DNA of 60,815 nucleotides, from the NCBI GenBank assembly GCA_002633005.1, contig NMRA01000211.1:64001-124815 (forward strand), in the 5' to 3' direction. The DNA comes from Phoronis australis (Eukaryota > Phoronida > Phoronidae). Each line of letters opens with the position of its first letter. Positions within the stretch are counted from its first letter, which is position 1. The position numbers and the translations under genes were made by a program. The notes below the pieces were generated by a model. It did not search any database and was not told the origin of the DNA. It worked only from the letters and a program-made list of their open reading frames with translations. Below are positions 25,340 to 35,148 of the stretch, in pieces.

Positions 25340-28300
25340 CTGAAAATTCGAAATCGTTATTAAATCATGTGATAATGACAACTATTTAAATGTTTTCTTG
25401 AGGCAGTGCTTCAACGAAACATAGTTACAATAATATTGTGAAATTTAAACACAGCACATACGCACATGCAAAAGCACACGGACGATTCACGACAGTGGGT
25501 TTAGGCAGTTTATTCAATACCCTAGTCGAGGCTTGTAGATTATTCCCTGAATGATTCTTAGATTGACATCATCCTGCCAAGCGCAATCGTTTCTGTAAGA
25601 TTGCATTGGGTTTCAGTAGACTTCCCCTCTGCCCATTACGTGCATCAGTAAAGAGGAATGGTCGCTTCAAAATAATGGGCCAACATTTGTGTATGTGCAT
25701 ATCAATGAGAAATAACAGTAAGAACCTTGGGGACATTTCTTCTCTTTTTCGTTGCATGTGATTAATCCAGCGCGGCAATAGCACGTGTTGCAACTGTAAA
25801 AGTCGTGAAAGGAAGCGCCATCTTTGAACGTCCGCTGACATTCCTGAATTTGACACTCGGTGGCGAGTCTGTTCCTCTTCTTGTCATCAACATTGCACAT
25901 GGTGCCATCTGGTGCTTGTTCCCCGTCATTGTAACATATGTCGTGAAAGAGACACGGCTCTGAAATGAGAAAAGCTTTTTGTGATTTAGTGACCAGACAA
26001 GTTGTAAGTGAAACTTCAGATGAGAGGCAAGTACTGTGACAATTTACGTAGGCAAACATATTTCGCCGTGGTTTCGTAAATGAGGTCGTGCATATATTAC
26101 AACTATTCACCAGTAAATTGGAGAAAAATGATACGCCGAGACCTGTGGTCAACTTCGGCAACCCAACAGAGTATGCATCAATTCAGGTGACTAATGGAGA
26201 TATTTCGGAAAATGCCGCACGCTGGTGACGAACAGGGAACTGTCAAACTTTAATGTAGCTCGTGCGCAAGAAAACTTTTTTTCCATTTTGATTAACAGGC
26301 TATGACCCTGACGTCATCTCACCTTGAGGACACATGACTTTGGAGCAGAGGATTCTCCCCTTATGACACAGGCATTGGTTGCAGCTGAAGAAGTCCTTGA
26401 ACACCTCACCCTCGTGAAACATGCGCCCGCACTCCTTGATTACACACCCTTCGGCCTTGACAGTCATGGAAATCTCGATCTGGCAGACGTCTCCATTTGC
26501 CATCACTTCCGCGTGGGAGTAGCAAACACTGAGGTGCATACACGGTTCTGTTGAGTCAAAAGTACATTTGGAACTTTCTTTTGAACTTATAAGTTGAAAA
26601 ATGAACAGAAGAACCTCAAACAAAAATATCTTGTTTTTTTCTCATTTCTGTAGTTTGTTTGAAATATGAACCTTGGCTAGTAGAAGAGTAGACTTGTTTT
26701 GAAAATACCTCTGTCAGTGGTTTTTAGTAAATGACTAGTTACTTCATTACATGTAAACTGCCACTACTAGCGGTTACAAGCATATTCGTTTGTGGACTAA
26801 TTGTACAGGGGTATATGACATAGCATTGCCTGAATGTAAGCGTTGGAGAATATCGGCTATTTTAACAATTCCGCCCTCCGTGTCGTCGCCAAGTTTTCCA
26901 GCACCCCATTCCTGTTTGTATTTCCATATCTTTATTGCATGCTTGAATTTCAGGGAGAGGAGGCAGTTGCTCCCCCCGGCCCCTGCCTAATACGTTTATG
27001 ACTTTCGTAGGAAAATTTAATTTCTATGATGCGATCCAAAGCATAAGCATCTACATTACGTACCTCGAGGACACTTGCGCCTCGTGCATAATACCTGTCC
27101 ATCCTCACATTTACACATGTTACAACTGTAAAAGTCGCGGAAGGACTCCCCATGCTTGAACGTGCGCTTACACTCGTTCATCTCACAGCCATCATGCACG
27201 ATAACATAGTCAATTGTTTCTTCATTTGAAGGGACAATTGGAAGAAGTCCTGCCCTCGTTGTTGTCGGTTGTCTGATGGAGCACATCTCACCATTGTGCA
27301 TCAGCTCGCCAAACGTGTAGCAAATACTGTCCATCATGCATGGATCTGAAAATGTGGCCAGATTCTGCAAAGTGGAATGCTGGATATCTGCTTACTCTGC
27401 AAGTGTGGCATCCAGGTCAATGAAATTTGAACACCACACGTGCACGAATAGAAGTGACTGTGTGGAAGTCTACCACAAATTTTAGCAGCTCGTCCTTAGT
27501 GAACTGGTTGATGGAGAAGTTAGAGATAGACGTTCGAACGCAAGTTTTTGAGTATTTGTATCTTTATTAACATCTTGTTTTGTGCTTTTGTGTAAAAGCC
27601 TTGGACGCCTTTCGTATAAAATGAAGTGAACACAAGATGTTACTGACAGGGAGACTCCAAATACACAAGACCCTCGGTCAAAATAAATGACGCTTTGTTG
27701 TTTGTGGCTGCCAGTAAACTATTTGATCCTCCAGTTCTACTTTAGGGCTGAATGTTTCATATATTTATTATAATTGATAAACAATTACAAAAAAAAGCAA
27801 GTACATCCATTCATTCAAGCAAGCACACCTCAGCAGAGACCTTTCTCGTATCTCGTACAAAGTAAACAACTGCTAAATGGAGTTAACGCGAAAAATAAAA
27901 GTTTCCAATTTCCCAGAGAATCTGTCATGTATGTAATTAATTTTTTTCGGCATTATGGTACTCATACGTATATGTAACAAAGTTCTGCACATTAGGTATA
28001 TTTTTGTGACACAGATGATTGCCCTCATGGTTACCTTGTCAACCGATAGTTACAGCCGGAGCTGGCGATAACTTTTATCTTCGTACAGAAACCTAACTAG
28101 TTCAGACTTAAATACCAATAATAATACGGCTTTCCTTTTAAAGCTCTTTAATATTTTACTGTTGCAATAAAGTTAAAATCATCCCTATTAGCATCGTAAT
28201 TCACCTGGCCACATGTTAAACACGTCTGTTGACAGTCATGTTTTCCTCGGCCAAGGTCACAACATTTTTTTGGTCTAGTGGCCTATAATTTACATAATTT

Positions 28301-28664
28301 TAAGACAAACAACTAAAACAGAGATAAATGAATATCCGACTTTGTAATGTCCAGTGTATTATTGAGACGTAACTGGTTCCATTCAATATGGTTTATTTTA
28401 TCAATCAAGAAGTAAATCGGCTGAGCTCTCCCTTTGCAAGGCCATCACATGTACGTCTTCGGCGTCCACAGGCGACGCATTGCCTATGATTAGACCACTT
28501 ACCTTGCGGACAATACATTTTTGTGCACTTCACCTTTCCATTGCGACACTGACACGTATTGCAACTGTAGAAGTCTACAAATGACACGCCGCTCGCAAAA
28601 CTCCGTTTGCAGTCCGAGATTTCACAGTGCCGCCCTCTTTGTAGGGTTGATCTGAGCAGAGCCA
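25227..28664 (-). CDS. Gene of repeated Cys-rich modules (VWC/pacifastin-like), one module per exon
   Basis: Minus-strand exons in order: A 28503-28664, B 27064-27345, C 26323-26547, D 25667/25726-25959, E 25227-25339. A, B, C and D (to 25726) are multiples of three and symmetric phase 1-1, so modules can be gained, lost or skipped without breaking the frame. A full module has two parts: PCxxxxxCYxxGExxxxGxxC, then CxxxECxRxFxxGxxFxDFYSCNxCxCxxGxxxCxxxxCPxG. The second part resembles VWC and pacifastin-type inhibitor patterns (CNxCxC-G-C-C); the exact family cannot be settled by eye. The Cys spacing implies a secreted or extracellular disulphide-rich protein. No signal-peptide exon was found; it should lie to the right of 28.7 kb. 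Function is unknown: protease inhibitor and growth-factor-binding matrix protein are both possible. Confidence 0.75.
25667..25959 (-). CDS. Cys-rich gene, exon D: full module, probably terminal
   Basis: Acceptor CATTTCAG. The module reads PCLFHDICYNDGEQAPDGTM, then CQIQECQRTF and DFYSCNTCYC, ending in KCPQG. Where the other exons have a GTAAGT-like donor, this one has GTTCTTAC (boundary 25726), which is weak. Reading on gives a short tail and a TGA at 25667. If it is spliced at 25726, the length (234 nt) keeps the phase 1-1 pattern. Confidence 0.7.
26323..26547 (-). CDS. Cys-rich gene, exon C: full module
   Basis: Acceptor CAACAG, donor CAAG|GTGAGA, 225 nt. Reads PCMHLSVCYSHAEVMANGDV, then CVIKECGRMFHEGEVFKDFF, SCNQCLCHKGRILC and KVMCPQG. 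All conserved Cys positions are present. Confidence 0.78.
27064..27345 (-). CDS. Cys-rich gene, exon B: full module with longer linker
   Basis: Acceptor CATTTTCAG, donor CGAG|GTACGT, 282 nt. Reads PCMMDSICYTFGELMHNGEM, a ~30-residue linker, then CEMNECKRTFKHGESFRDFY and SCNMCKCEDGQVLC ending CPRG. The longer linker between the two halves is particular to this exon. Confidence 0.8.
28503..28664 (-). CDS. Cys-rich gene, exon A: second half-module only
   Basis: Acceptor TCTGCTCTAG, donor CAAG|GTAAGT, 162 nt. Reads HCEISDCKRSFASGVSFVDF, then YSCNTCQCRNGKVKC and MYCPQG. The PCxxxxxCY half is absent and replaced by a short Arg-rich start, so the first half may be on an unrecognised upstream exon. 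Confidence 0.72.
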
Positions 28665-30122
28665 CTAGAGCAGAAAAGTTAGAGTCTTGAAGTTGAATTT
28701 TACAGTATCAACAGTTCGCATTGTCCGTGACACGGGAAGTCACCTTTTGCAATGACAGAGGAGAAATTGTTGCGTATATTTTGCATTACTCCCATCTCTT
28801 GTCTCATCTAATTTTCCATTCCCTGGGTCGTCAGCCGTTCACAGTGGGTGCGGGCTTACAATCCCGGATGTGCACGAAAGTAGACATCTACATGTATGCG
28901 CAACCTTCATGCCACGAGAAGGTTAGAGGTATAAAAAATCACTCTGGTGAAGAACCTTCAACTTACCACTGAAAATGAAGTCGGTGAAGTAACGTTGTGT
29001 TGGCAATAGACATAAATCCAGGAAAATGCATTAAAACAGGTACTTGTCAATTAAGACAGTTATACCATGAACCCGCATTTATGTTCGACATATGCTCCGG
29101 CGGTGAAAATGGCGTTTCACAAGCCCTGGTGGCACAGATGAAAAAGTGATAAGTATGAATTAATGCCGTAGTTTCTTATCTAAAAAAAATGAGCAGATAA
29201 CTTCAATGCACCACTCTTGAGCAGCACCTGCAAGAAACAATCCCAAATATTTAGTCAACTAATTTTTCTGTATTTCCTCCAAGTTTACAGATTTGTGAAA
29301 ACACCCATCGCCCTTTTTATTCTTCATTAGTATGCCATTCTTTGGCTTAGATACTATGAATTCTCAACATTAAAGGAAAAAAGTAGGGATCACTTCATGC
29401 ATCGCACCTAATTTAAGGACTACTTTCTTATACATTTTCATTGATATAATTTATGAGTTTTTAGTATAATTATTAAACAATGTCAATAGTCAAAAAGGCT
29501 CCCTTAATAAATATAACATTATAGAAAAAGATCACATCTGTGAGCAAAGAACAATACATTAGGGAGCTTAGTTGAGCCCCTATTTACAAGCAGGCACTTA
29601 ACTCTTCCTCTATAAAGCGCTACTCTTAGCAAAGCAAAACCCAACTGAGCTGATTGGTTTGAGATGTTGCTCGAATATGGAATTTTCGGCTCAACAAGTC
29701 ATGGGCAGGTAGAAAATGGTGGAATGGTTTGGAAAAAGTGATCACAAAAACTAGAAATAGACAGACATGTAAACAGTGAATATGCGAGCACTTTCAGTGC
29801 ACGGTATATGAAATTCGTAAAACTGCATTGAAGGAAAACAGCCTTATCTGACTACTAGAAAACTGGCAACTCCAAATATGACGACTACCTATAAAGAGCA
29901 AACTGTAGTTTAGCAACGACATCCTTTCGCGAGTCCACAGTGGTTATCCATCGCTGTCTGTCTCCATCTCAATTCATTATTGCATTCAAGTTTAAAGGTA
30001 AAATCATAGGTGTTTGTCAAAATGATTTAGATTTAAAAACGTGACTCCCGTGTCACGGGGCCAGTCTGAAAAGCGACGTTTGCTTGCAGCACGCGAAGAC
30101 GCAACATGTGAAACACGTGTTT
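28665..30122. other. No recognisable gene; old MITE relative
   Basis: No exon of the Cys-rich gene was recognised here. The stretch 29390-29600 (CTTCATGCATCGCACCTAAT, TTAAGGACTA, GCTTAGTTGAGCCCCTATTT) is a diverged relative of the MITE at 19149-19597. Confidence 0.4.
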
Positions 30123-31460
30123 TGTATGAAGAAATACGAAACATTGACTTTGAATAGGTTTCAATCTATTTGACACGGAGTAGCCTACGTACTCTATATA
30201 TCTAATACTGACGTCATTGAATAAATTGTCTCATTTGAATTCATCAGCATGAAAATTCGATACCCTCACTTTCTGAAGCTCTTACACGCAATATTTTCAC
30301 AAATCGTACCGAGAGTGGCGTACATGAAGTAATATCCCACGAGACATTATTCCGCGTATCGACCGAGACCGAATTATCCCATGCGTTTCGAATTCCTAAG
30401 TTTCTTTCATTTTTCGACAGATTTTTAAATACTTTACTCAGACTGTTCACATGGCGATCACATCCTATGTGTATGTACTTGCGTGTTAGGTGACAAGTTT
30501 TCTCTTGTAAAAGAAGCAGTTTTAAAAGTAACGATTTATTTCTTGAAAAAAGGTAACAAAGATGAAAACAACGGCAACTGCCCAGTGAACTTGTAACATC
30601 TCCTGGAAATAGTTAAATAACAACAATAGTTGGTATTGTAATTTCCTAGGAATTGGAGGCTGAGTTGCAGACGTTGAAGTAGTGCGGGAGGAGAATACGG
30701 AAAACTTTAGTACATGGCCGTATTTCGACATTATTCCGCGTACTGACCTCTACCTTCGGTCTCGGTCGATACGCGTAATAATGTCTCGTGGGATATTACT
30801 TCATGTACGCCACTCTCGGTACGTTTTGTTAAAAGTGATGTTCTGTGTTGAATCCTGATCGCTGGCTACGCATGATACATTAGCTCGTATTCTCTTAAAA
30901 TAATAAATTCTATTGATCGATTTGAAAATGAATTTTTAATACACAAATAGTGAAAATACAAAATTTAAGAATATGTGAAGGAAGATAACCTGACAGGCCG
31001 AGTCACAAGCGCTTATTATCAAAGTCGAATTTTTTTGTTTATCTTTAGCTTCTTTTGCCAGATCAAGACCAATCACCGCAATCACCGATTTGCACCTTTC
31101 AAATGATCCAAGCATATCAGTATTTCTACTTAGTTGGATGAAACCCTTCAAGAATTTAGTAGCTTTTAGGTTAGTAGGTGGCCGCCCTCTTGTTCACCCA
31201 GAAAAAAATTTAATGATCATGGTCCCGGAATTCACCAATATCTGACGATAAATACACAATGATTTACACAGATAAAACCCAGAGAAATATAAAAACAATT
31301 CTGAAAAACTAGAACAAAGTGTGTAAGAGTAAGCCATAGTGAAGAATCAATCATTATCGCACGTTATTCATTAAATCGTGACAGAAAACGACTCAAGAAT
31401 TAAGCAATCTGGTTTCTGGGCACCTGATGGGCGATAACCTGATCACCCAAGGTGGGCGCC
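30123..31460. repeat. ~1.35-kb duplication, first copy, ending at an N
   Basis: Nearly identical to 31462-32825, with scattered substitutions and small indels. The copy ends at ...AAGGTGGGCGCC and an N at 31461; the second copy has the same GGTGGGCGCC followed by a poly-G run. Small open frames inside both copies appear to be shadows. Confidence 0.85.
30299..30826. repeat. ~75-bp inverted repeat (foldback), repeated in the second copy
   Basis: About 30299-30375 and 30752-30826 are reverse complements (core GGCGTACATGAAGTAATATC). The loop is about 375 nt. The equivalent pair is in the second copy near 31645-31715 and 32098-32165. Confidence 0.75.
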
Positions 31461-31461
31461 N

Positions 31462-32825
31462 TGTATGAAGAAATACGAAACATTGACTTTGAATAGGTTT
31501 CAATCTATTTGACACGGAGTAGCCTACGTACTCTATACATCTAATACTGACGTCATTGAATAAATTGTCTCATTTGAATTCATCAGCATGAAAATTCGAT
31601 ACCCTCACTTTCTGAAGCTCTTACACTTACGCAATATTTTCACAAATCGTACCGAGAGTGGCGTACATGAAGTAATATCCCACGAGACATTAGTCCGCGT
31701 ATCGACCGAGACCGAATTATCCCATGCGTTTCGAATTCCTAAGTTTGTTTCATTTTTCGGCAGATTTTTAAATACTTTACTCAGACTGTTCACATGGCGA
31801 TCACATCCTATATGTATGTACTTGCGTGTTAGGTGACAAGTTTTCTCTTGTAAAAGAAGCAGTTTTAAAAGTAACGATTTATTTCTTGAAAAAGGTAACA
31901 AAGATGAAAACAACGACAACTGCCCAGTGAACTTGTAACATCTCCTGGAAATAGTGAAATAACAACAATAGTTGGTATTGTAATTTCCTAGGAATTGGAG
32001 GCTGAGTTGCAGACGTTGAAGTAGTGCGGGAGGTGAATACGGAAAACTTTAGTAAATGGCCGTATTTCGACATTATTCCGCGTATTGACCTCTACCTTCG
32101 GTCTCGGTCGATACGCGTAATAATGTCTCGTGGGATATTACTTCATGTACGCCACTCTCGGTACGTTTTGTATATATATGTTCATGTTTATTTAAAAGTG
32201 ATGTTCTGTGTTGAATCCTGATAGCTGGCTACGCATGATACATCAGCTCGTATTCTCTTAAAATAATAAATTCTCATTGATCGATTTGAAAATGAATTTT
32301 TAATACACAAATAGTGAAAATACAAAATTTAAGAATATGTGAAGGAAGATAACCTGACAGGCCGAGTCACAAGCGCTTATTATCAAAGTCAAATTTTTTT
32401 GTTTATCTTTAGCTTCTTTTGCCAGATGAAGACCAATCACCGCAATCACCGATTTGCACCTTTCAAATGATCCAAGCATATCAGTATTTCTACTTAGTTG
32501 GATGAAACCCTTCAAGAATTTAGTAGCTTTTAGGTTAGTAGGTGGCCGCCCTCTTGTTCACCCAGAATAAAAATTCAATGATCATGGTCCCGGAATTCAC
32601 CAATATCTGACGATAAATACACAATGATTTACACAGATAAAACCCAGAGAAATATAAAAACAATTCTGAAAAACTAGAACAAAGTGTGTAAGAGTAAGCC
32701 ATAGTGAAGAATCAATCGTTATCGCACGTTATTCATTGAATCGTGACAGAAAACGACTCAAGAATTAAGCAATCTGGTTTCTGGGCACCTGATGGGCGAT
32801 AACCTGATCACCCAAGGTGGGCGCC
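31462..32825. repeat. ~1.35-kb duplication, second copy
   Basis: Same sequence as 30123-31460 with allele-like differences (for example an extra ACTT near 31625 and an inserted TATATATGTTCATG tract near 32168). It is followed directly by a run of Gs at about 32826-32834. Confidence 0.85.
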
Positions 32826-32848
32826 GGGGGGGGGGTCGTTATCCAAAC

Positions 32849-32935
32849 ATAACACCCTCGTCTTGAACTATTATGTTCACTCTTCAAAAAGGCACAACGC
32901 GATGTTATGGTGACTGGCCGTGCCTGATACTTCAG
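32849..32935 (+). repeat. Degenerate copy of the array-unit 3' hairpin (unit 0)
   Basis: Shares TTGAACTATTATGTTCACTC, GGCACAACGxGATGTTATGG and GGCCGTGCCTG with the hairpins at 45.7, 48.5, 50.7 and 58.5 kb, but lacks the GGATCGAATCC segment and pairs poorly. Confidence 0.6.
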
Positions 32936-32973
32936 TATATTTCTTAAATAAATTCAAGGCTCAATGCTTTCTA

Positions 32974-34193
32974 CGGTGGCCCGAAAGTATCATCGCTACT
33001 TCAGTTTATTAATTTTTTTATTTTTCCTTTTCCACCTAGGATGAAATATTTCAACCTAGGTGGAAATTATTTCAACCTAGGTGGAAATTATTTCAACCTA
33101 GGTGGAAATTATTTTCACCCGGGTGGAAATTATTTTCATGCTTGTACGTCGTTTGGTTAACGTGGCGTCATCTACTTGCGCTAGGAACAAGTCATGTGTC
33201 AAGCCATAGCTGCACACCCTTTTGTAGCACTCTAAAAACAATGCTCTTTGTTTTGTTTATTCATGTCAATCGGTTAGATCATTCTGCCACCACATGTTTG
33301 CAGACATATGTGTTAAAGTGTTAGCATGTACAGGACAATATGTGCAAGGAATTTCGCTTGACCTTGAATGGTTTCCTTTTTAGCAATTGATGTCGGCAAT
33401 TATCAATTTGAGTCCCTTTAAGTTGTTTAGCTTCTGTCATCTGTTGCTAGTTGTGTAACTTTAAGTCTTTGAAACCTGTCAGCACGGGAAGGGTGAGGCT
33501 TTTGGACAACAACAATAATATGTCATTTATTTATCGGAACTACACCATACACTATATTTGTTAATGGCTTGGGTTCGTTGCTGAAATCCGGCAACTTTAT
33601 TCAGAGAGTTGTTTTGGAACTAGGAGTAAAACGTAATCACACTGTCTCTGTTAAAGTCCGCGGCAAATCCAAGAGGCAGATAAGGCGCCGACATTGCAAC
33701 CTAATCTGAACTTTGTTGAACAAAATGGCTGGCCCAATCGACCTTCACCTACAAGACTTCATCCAATCACAACACAGATGAAAATAGGTGCCCGGATGTA
33801 TAACATTTTCACCCAGGTGAAAATAATTTCCACCCGGGTGAACATAATTTCCACCTAGGTTGAAAAAGTTTCCACCCGGGTGAAAATAATTTCCACCTAG
33901 GTTGAAATAGTTTCCACCCGGGTGAAAATAATTTCCACCCGGGTGAAAATAATTTCCACCTAGGTTGAAATAATTTCCACCCGGGTGAAAATAACTTCCA
34001 CCTAGGTTGAAATAGTTTCCACCTAGGTTGAAATAGTTTCCACCCGGGTGAAAATAATTTCCACCTAAGTTGAAATATTTTCCACCCTGGTGAAAACAAT
34101 TTCCACCTAGGTTGAAATATTTCATCCTAGGTGGAAAAGGAAAAATAAAAAAAATTAATAAACTAAAATAGCGATGATACTTTCGGGCCACTG
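32974..34193. mobile_element. Tc1/mariner-like MITE, TA target site, minisatellite inside
   Basis: Left end CGGTGGCCCGAAAGTATCAT and the reverse complement of the right end (CAGTGGCCCGAAAGTATCAT) match over about 90 bp. TA flanks both sides (972-973 and 34194-34195 in register). CAGTGG...AAAGTAT ends with a TA duplication are usual for Tc1/mariner-type elements. No transposase inside. It has split the 3' region of unit 0. Confidence 0.75.
33800..34135. repeat. 21-bp minisatellite of palindromic units
   Basis: About 15 units alternate CCACCCGGGTGAAAATAATTT and CCACCTAGGTTGAAATAGTTT forms. Each carries a central palindrome (CACCCGGGTG or CCTAGG). A shorter inverted array is at 33038-33135. The Gly-Asn-Tyr-Phe-rich minus-strand frames are repeat shadows. 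Confidence 0.9.
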
Positions 34194-34195
34194 TA

Positions 34196-34755
34196 GCTTT
34201 CACACCCTGCTGAATAACCAAGTAACCTTTGTAAATACTTGTGTGGTTGATCAAGCTATTGCTTTCAGGTAACTTCTTGTTAAACTTTCGTGGGCACTGA
34301 TTCTTTTGGTAGTGGACGTTCCACTCTCCTATTTGTGTCTGTGCCGTAACCGTGATGGCTGTTCACTACATGTTTTGCACTGATTCATGCTGTTCTGTTT
34401 CGATTGTGCGCAGTATACTACATATTATTTGACTTTAACTAAGTATTAAGATTGTTTTTGAGGGTTCAAGGTGATTTCTCATTTTTGTGATACTTTTCGT
34501 ATTGAGTGCATGATTTAGTTTGCTTGCTGAAGTACGGTAACTTTTATGTTTGTTGTACTTTAAAGCCAGACTTTTATAGGCAGATCATAAGCTGTAAAAA
34601 TCAATCAACTAAGGTAGTACATTAGACATTTATTTATAACATCAGAGTAAAAAATGATTTTCAAAATATATAATCTTGCCTTGGCCCTGCCTTGATCACT
34701 TGGATGCAGCAAAACCTTCAGACGAGGGCACCCAAGCGTGACCCATATGTACTTG
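34196..34755 (+). pseudogene. Unit 0: surviving 3' end of an array unit
   Basis: Matches the 3' flank of unit 4 (58093-58850) through AATAACCAAGTAACCTTTGT, TTGATCAAGCTATTGCTTT, GTAAAAATCAA and ATGACCCATATGTACTT. No coding exon remains. It abuts the left end of unit 1, showing head-to-tail order. Confidence 0.65.
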
Positions 34756-34965
34756 CTGTTGCACAGCCAAATGACCGGCCAATCGTTGAGCCCTGTTAAG
34801 CAAGGCTTTTCCTCAACAGACCAATCACAACGCTCTGTTGAGCACAGCTTTTCCTCAACAGGGCTCAACCATTGGCCGATCACATGACGTCAAGACTTAA
34901 AATGGCGGCTTCCTGTCACCAAGTCCTTGCTTCAAAACTTTGAAGTCGAATAGCGTCGAAAATAC
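34756..34965 (+). promoter_or_regulatory. Unit 1 promoter and noncoding first exon
   Basis: Starts with CTGTTGCACAGCC. Contains CCAAT boxes in both orientations, alternating TGTTAAGC/CTCAACAG motifs (34776-34870), a perfect CRE TGACGTCA (34885-34892), an AAAATGGCGGC motif, and a GTAAGT donor after 34965. The same order is in units 2 and 4. A TATA box is not obvious. Confidence 0.6.
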
Positions 34966-35148
34966 GTAAGTAAGGACGTCAATTTTTGTGCAGATGTGGG
35001 AAAACCAAGTGTAGAACAAGTGTGTGAACTTTAACTTTAGTCGTTGCCGCCAGATTTTGAGTTATTTAACAAAGTTGTGCCTCTTCCGGTGAATTAGTTC
35101 ATTGCCATGGATTGGATACACCGGCTGACCGGCTTGGCCGTAAATTAA

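Noticed and set aside
33800-34135. CRISPR-like regular repeats
   Set aside because: Units are 21 bp and contiguous with no unique spacers; the context is an animal MITE.
33745-34254. 169-codon minus-strand frame rich in Gly-Asn-Tyr-Phe
   Set aside because: It is the 21-bp minisatellite translated; because 21 is a multiple of three the frame stays open without coding.
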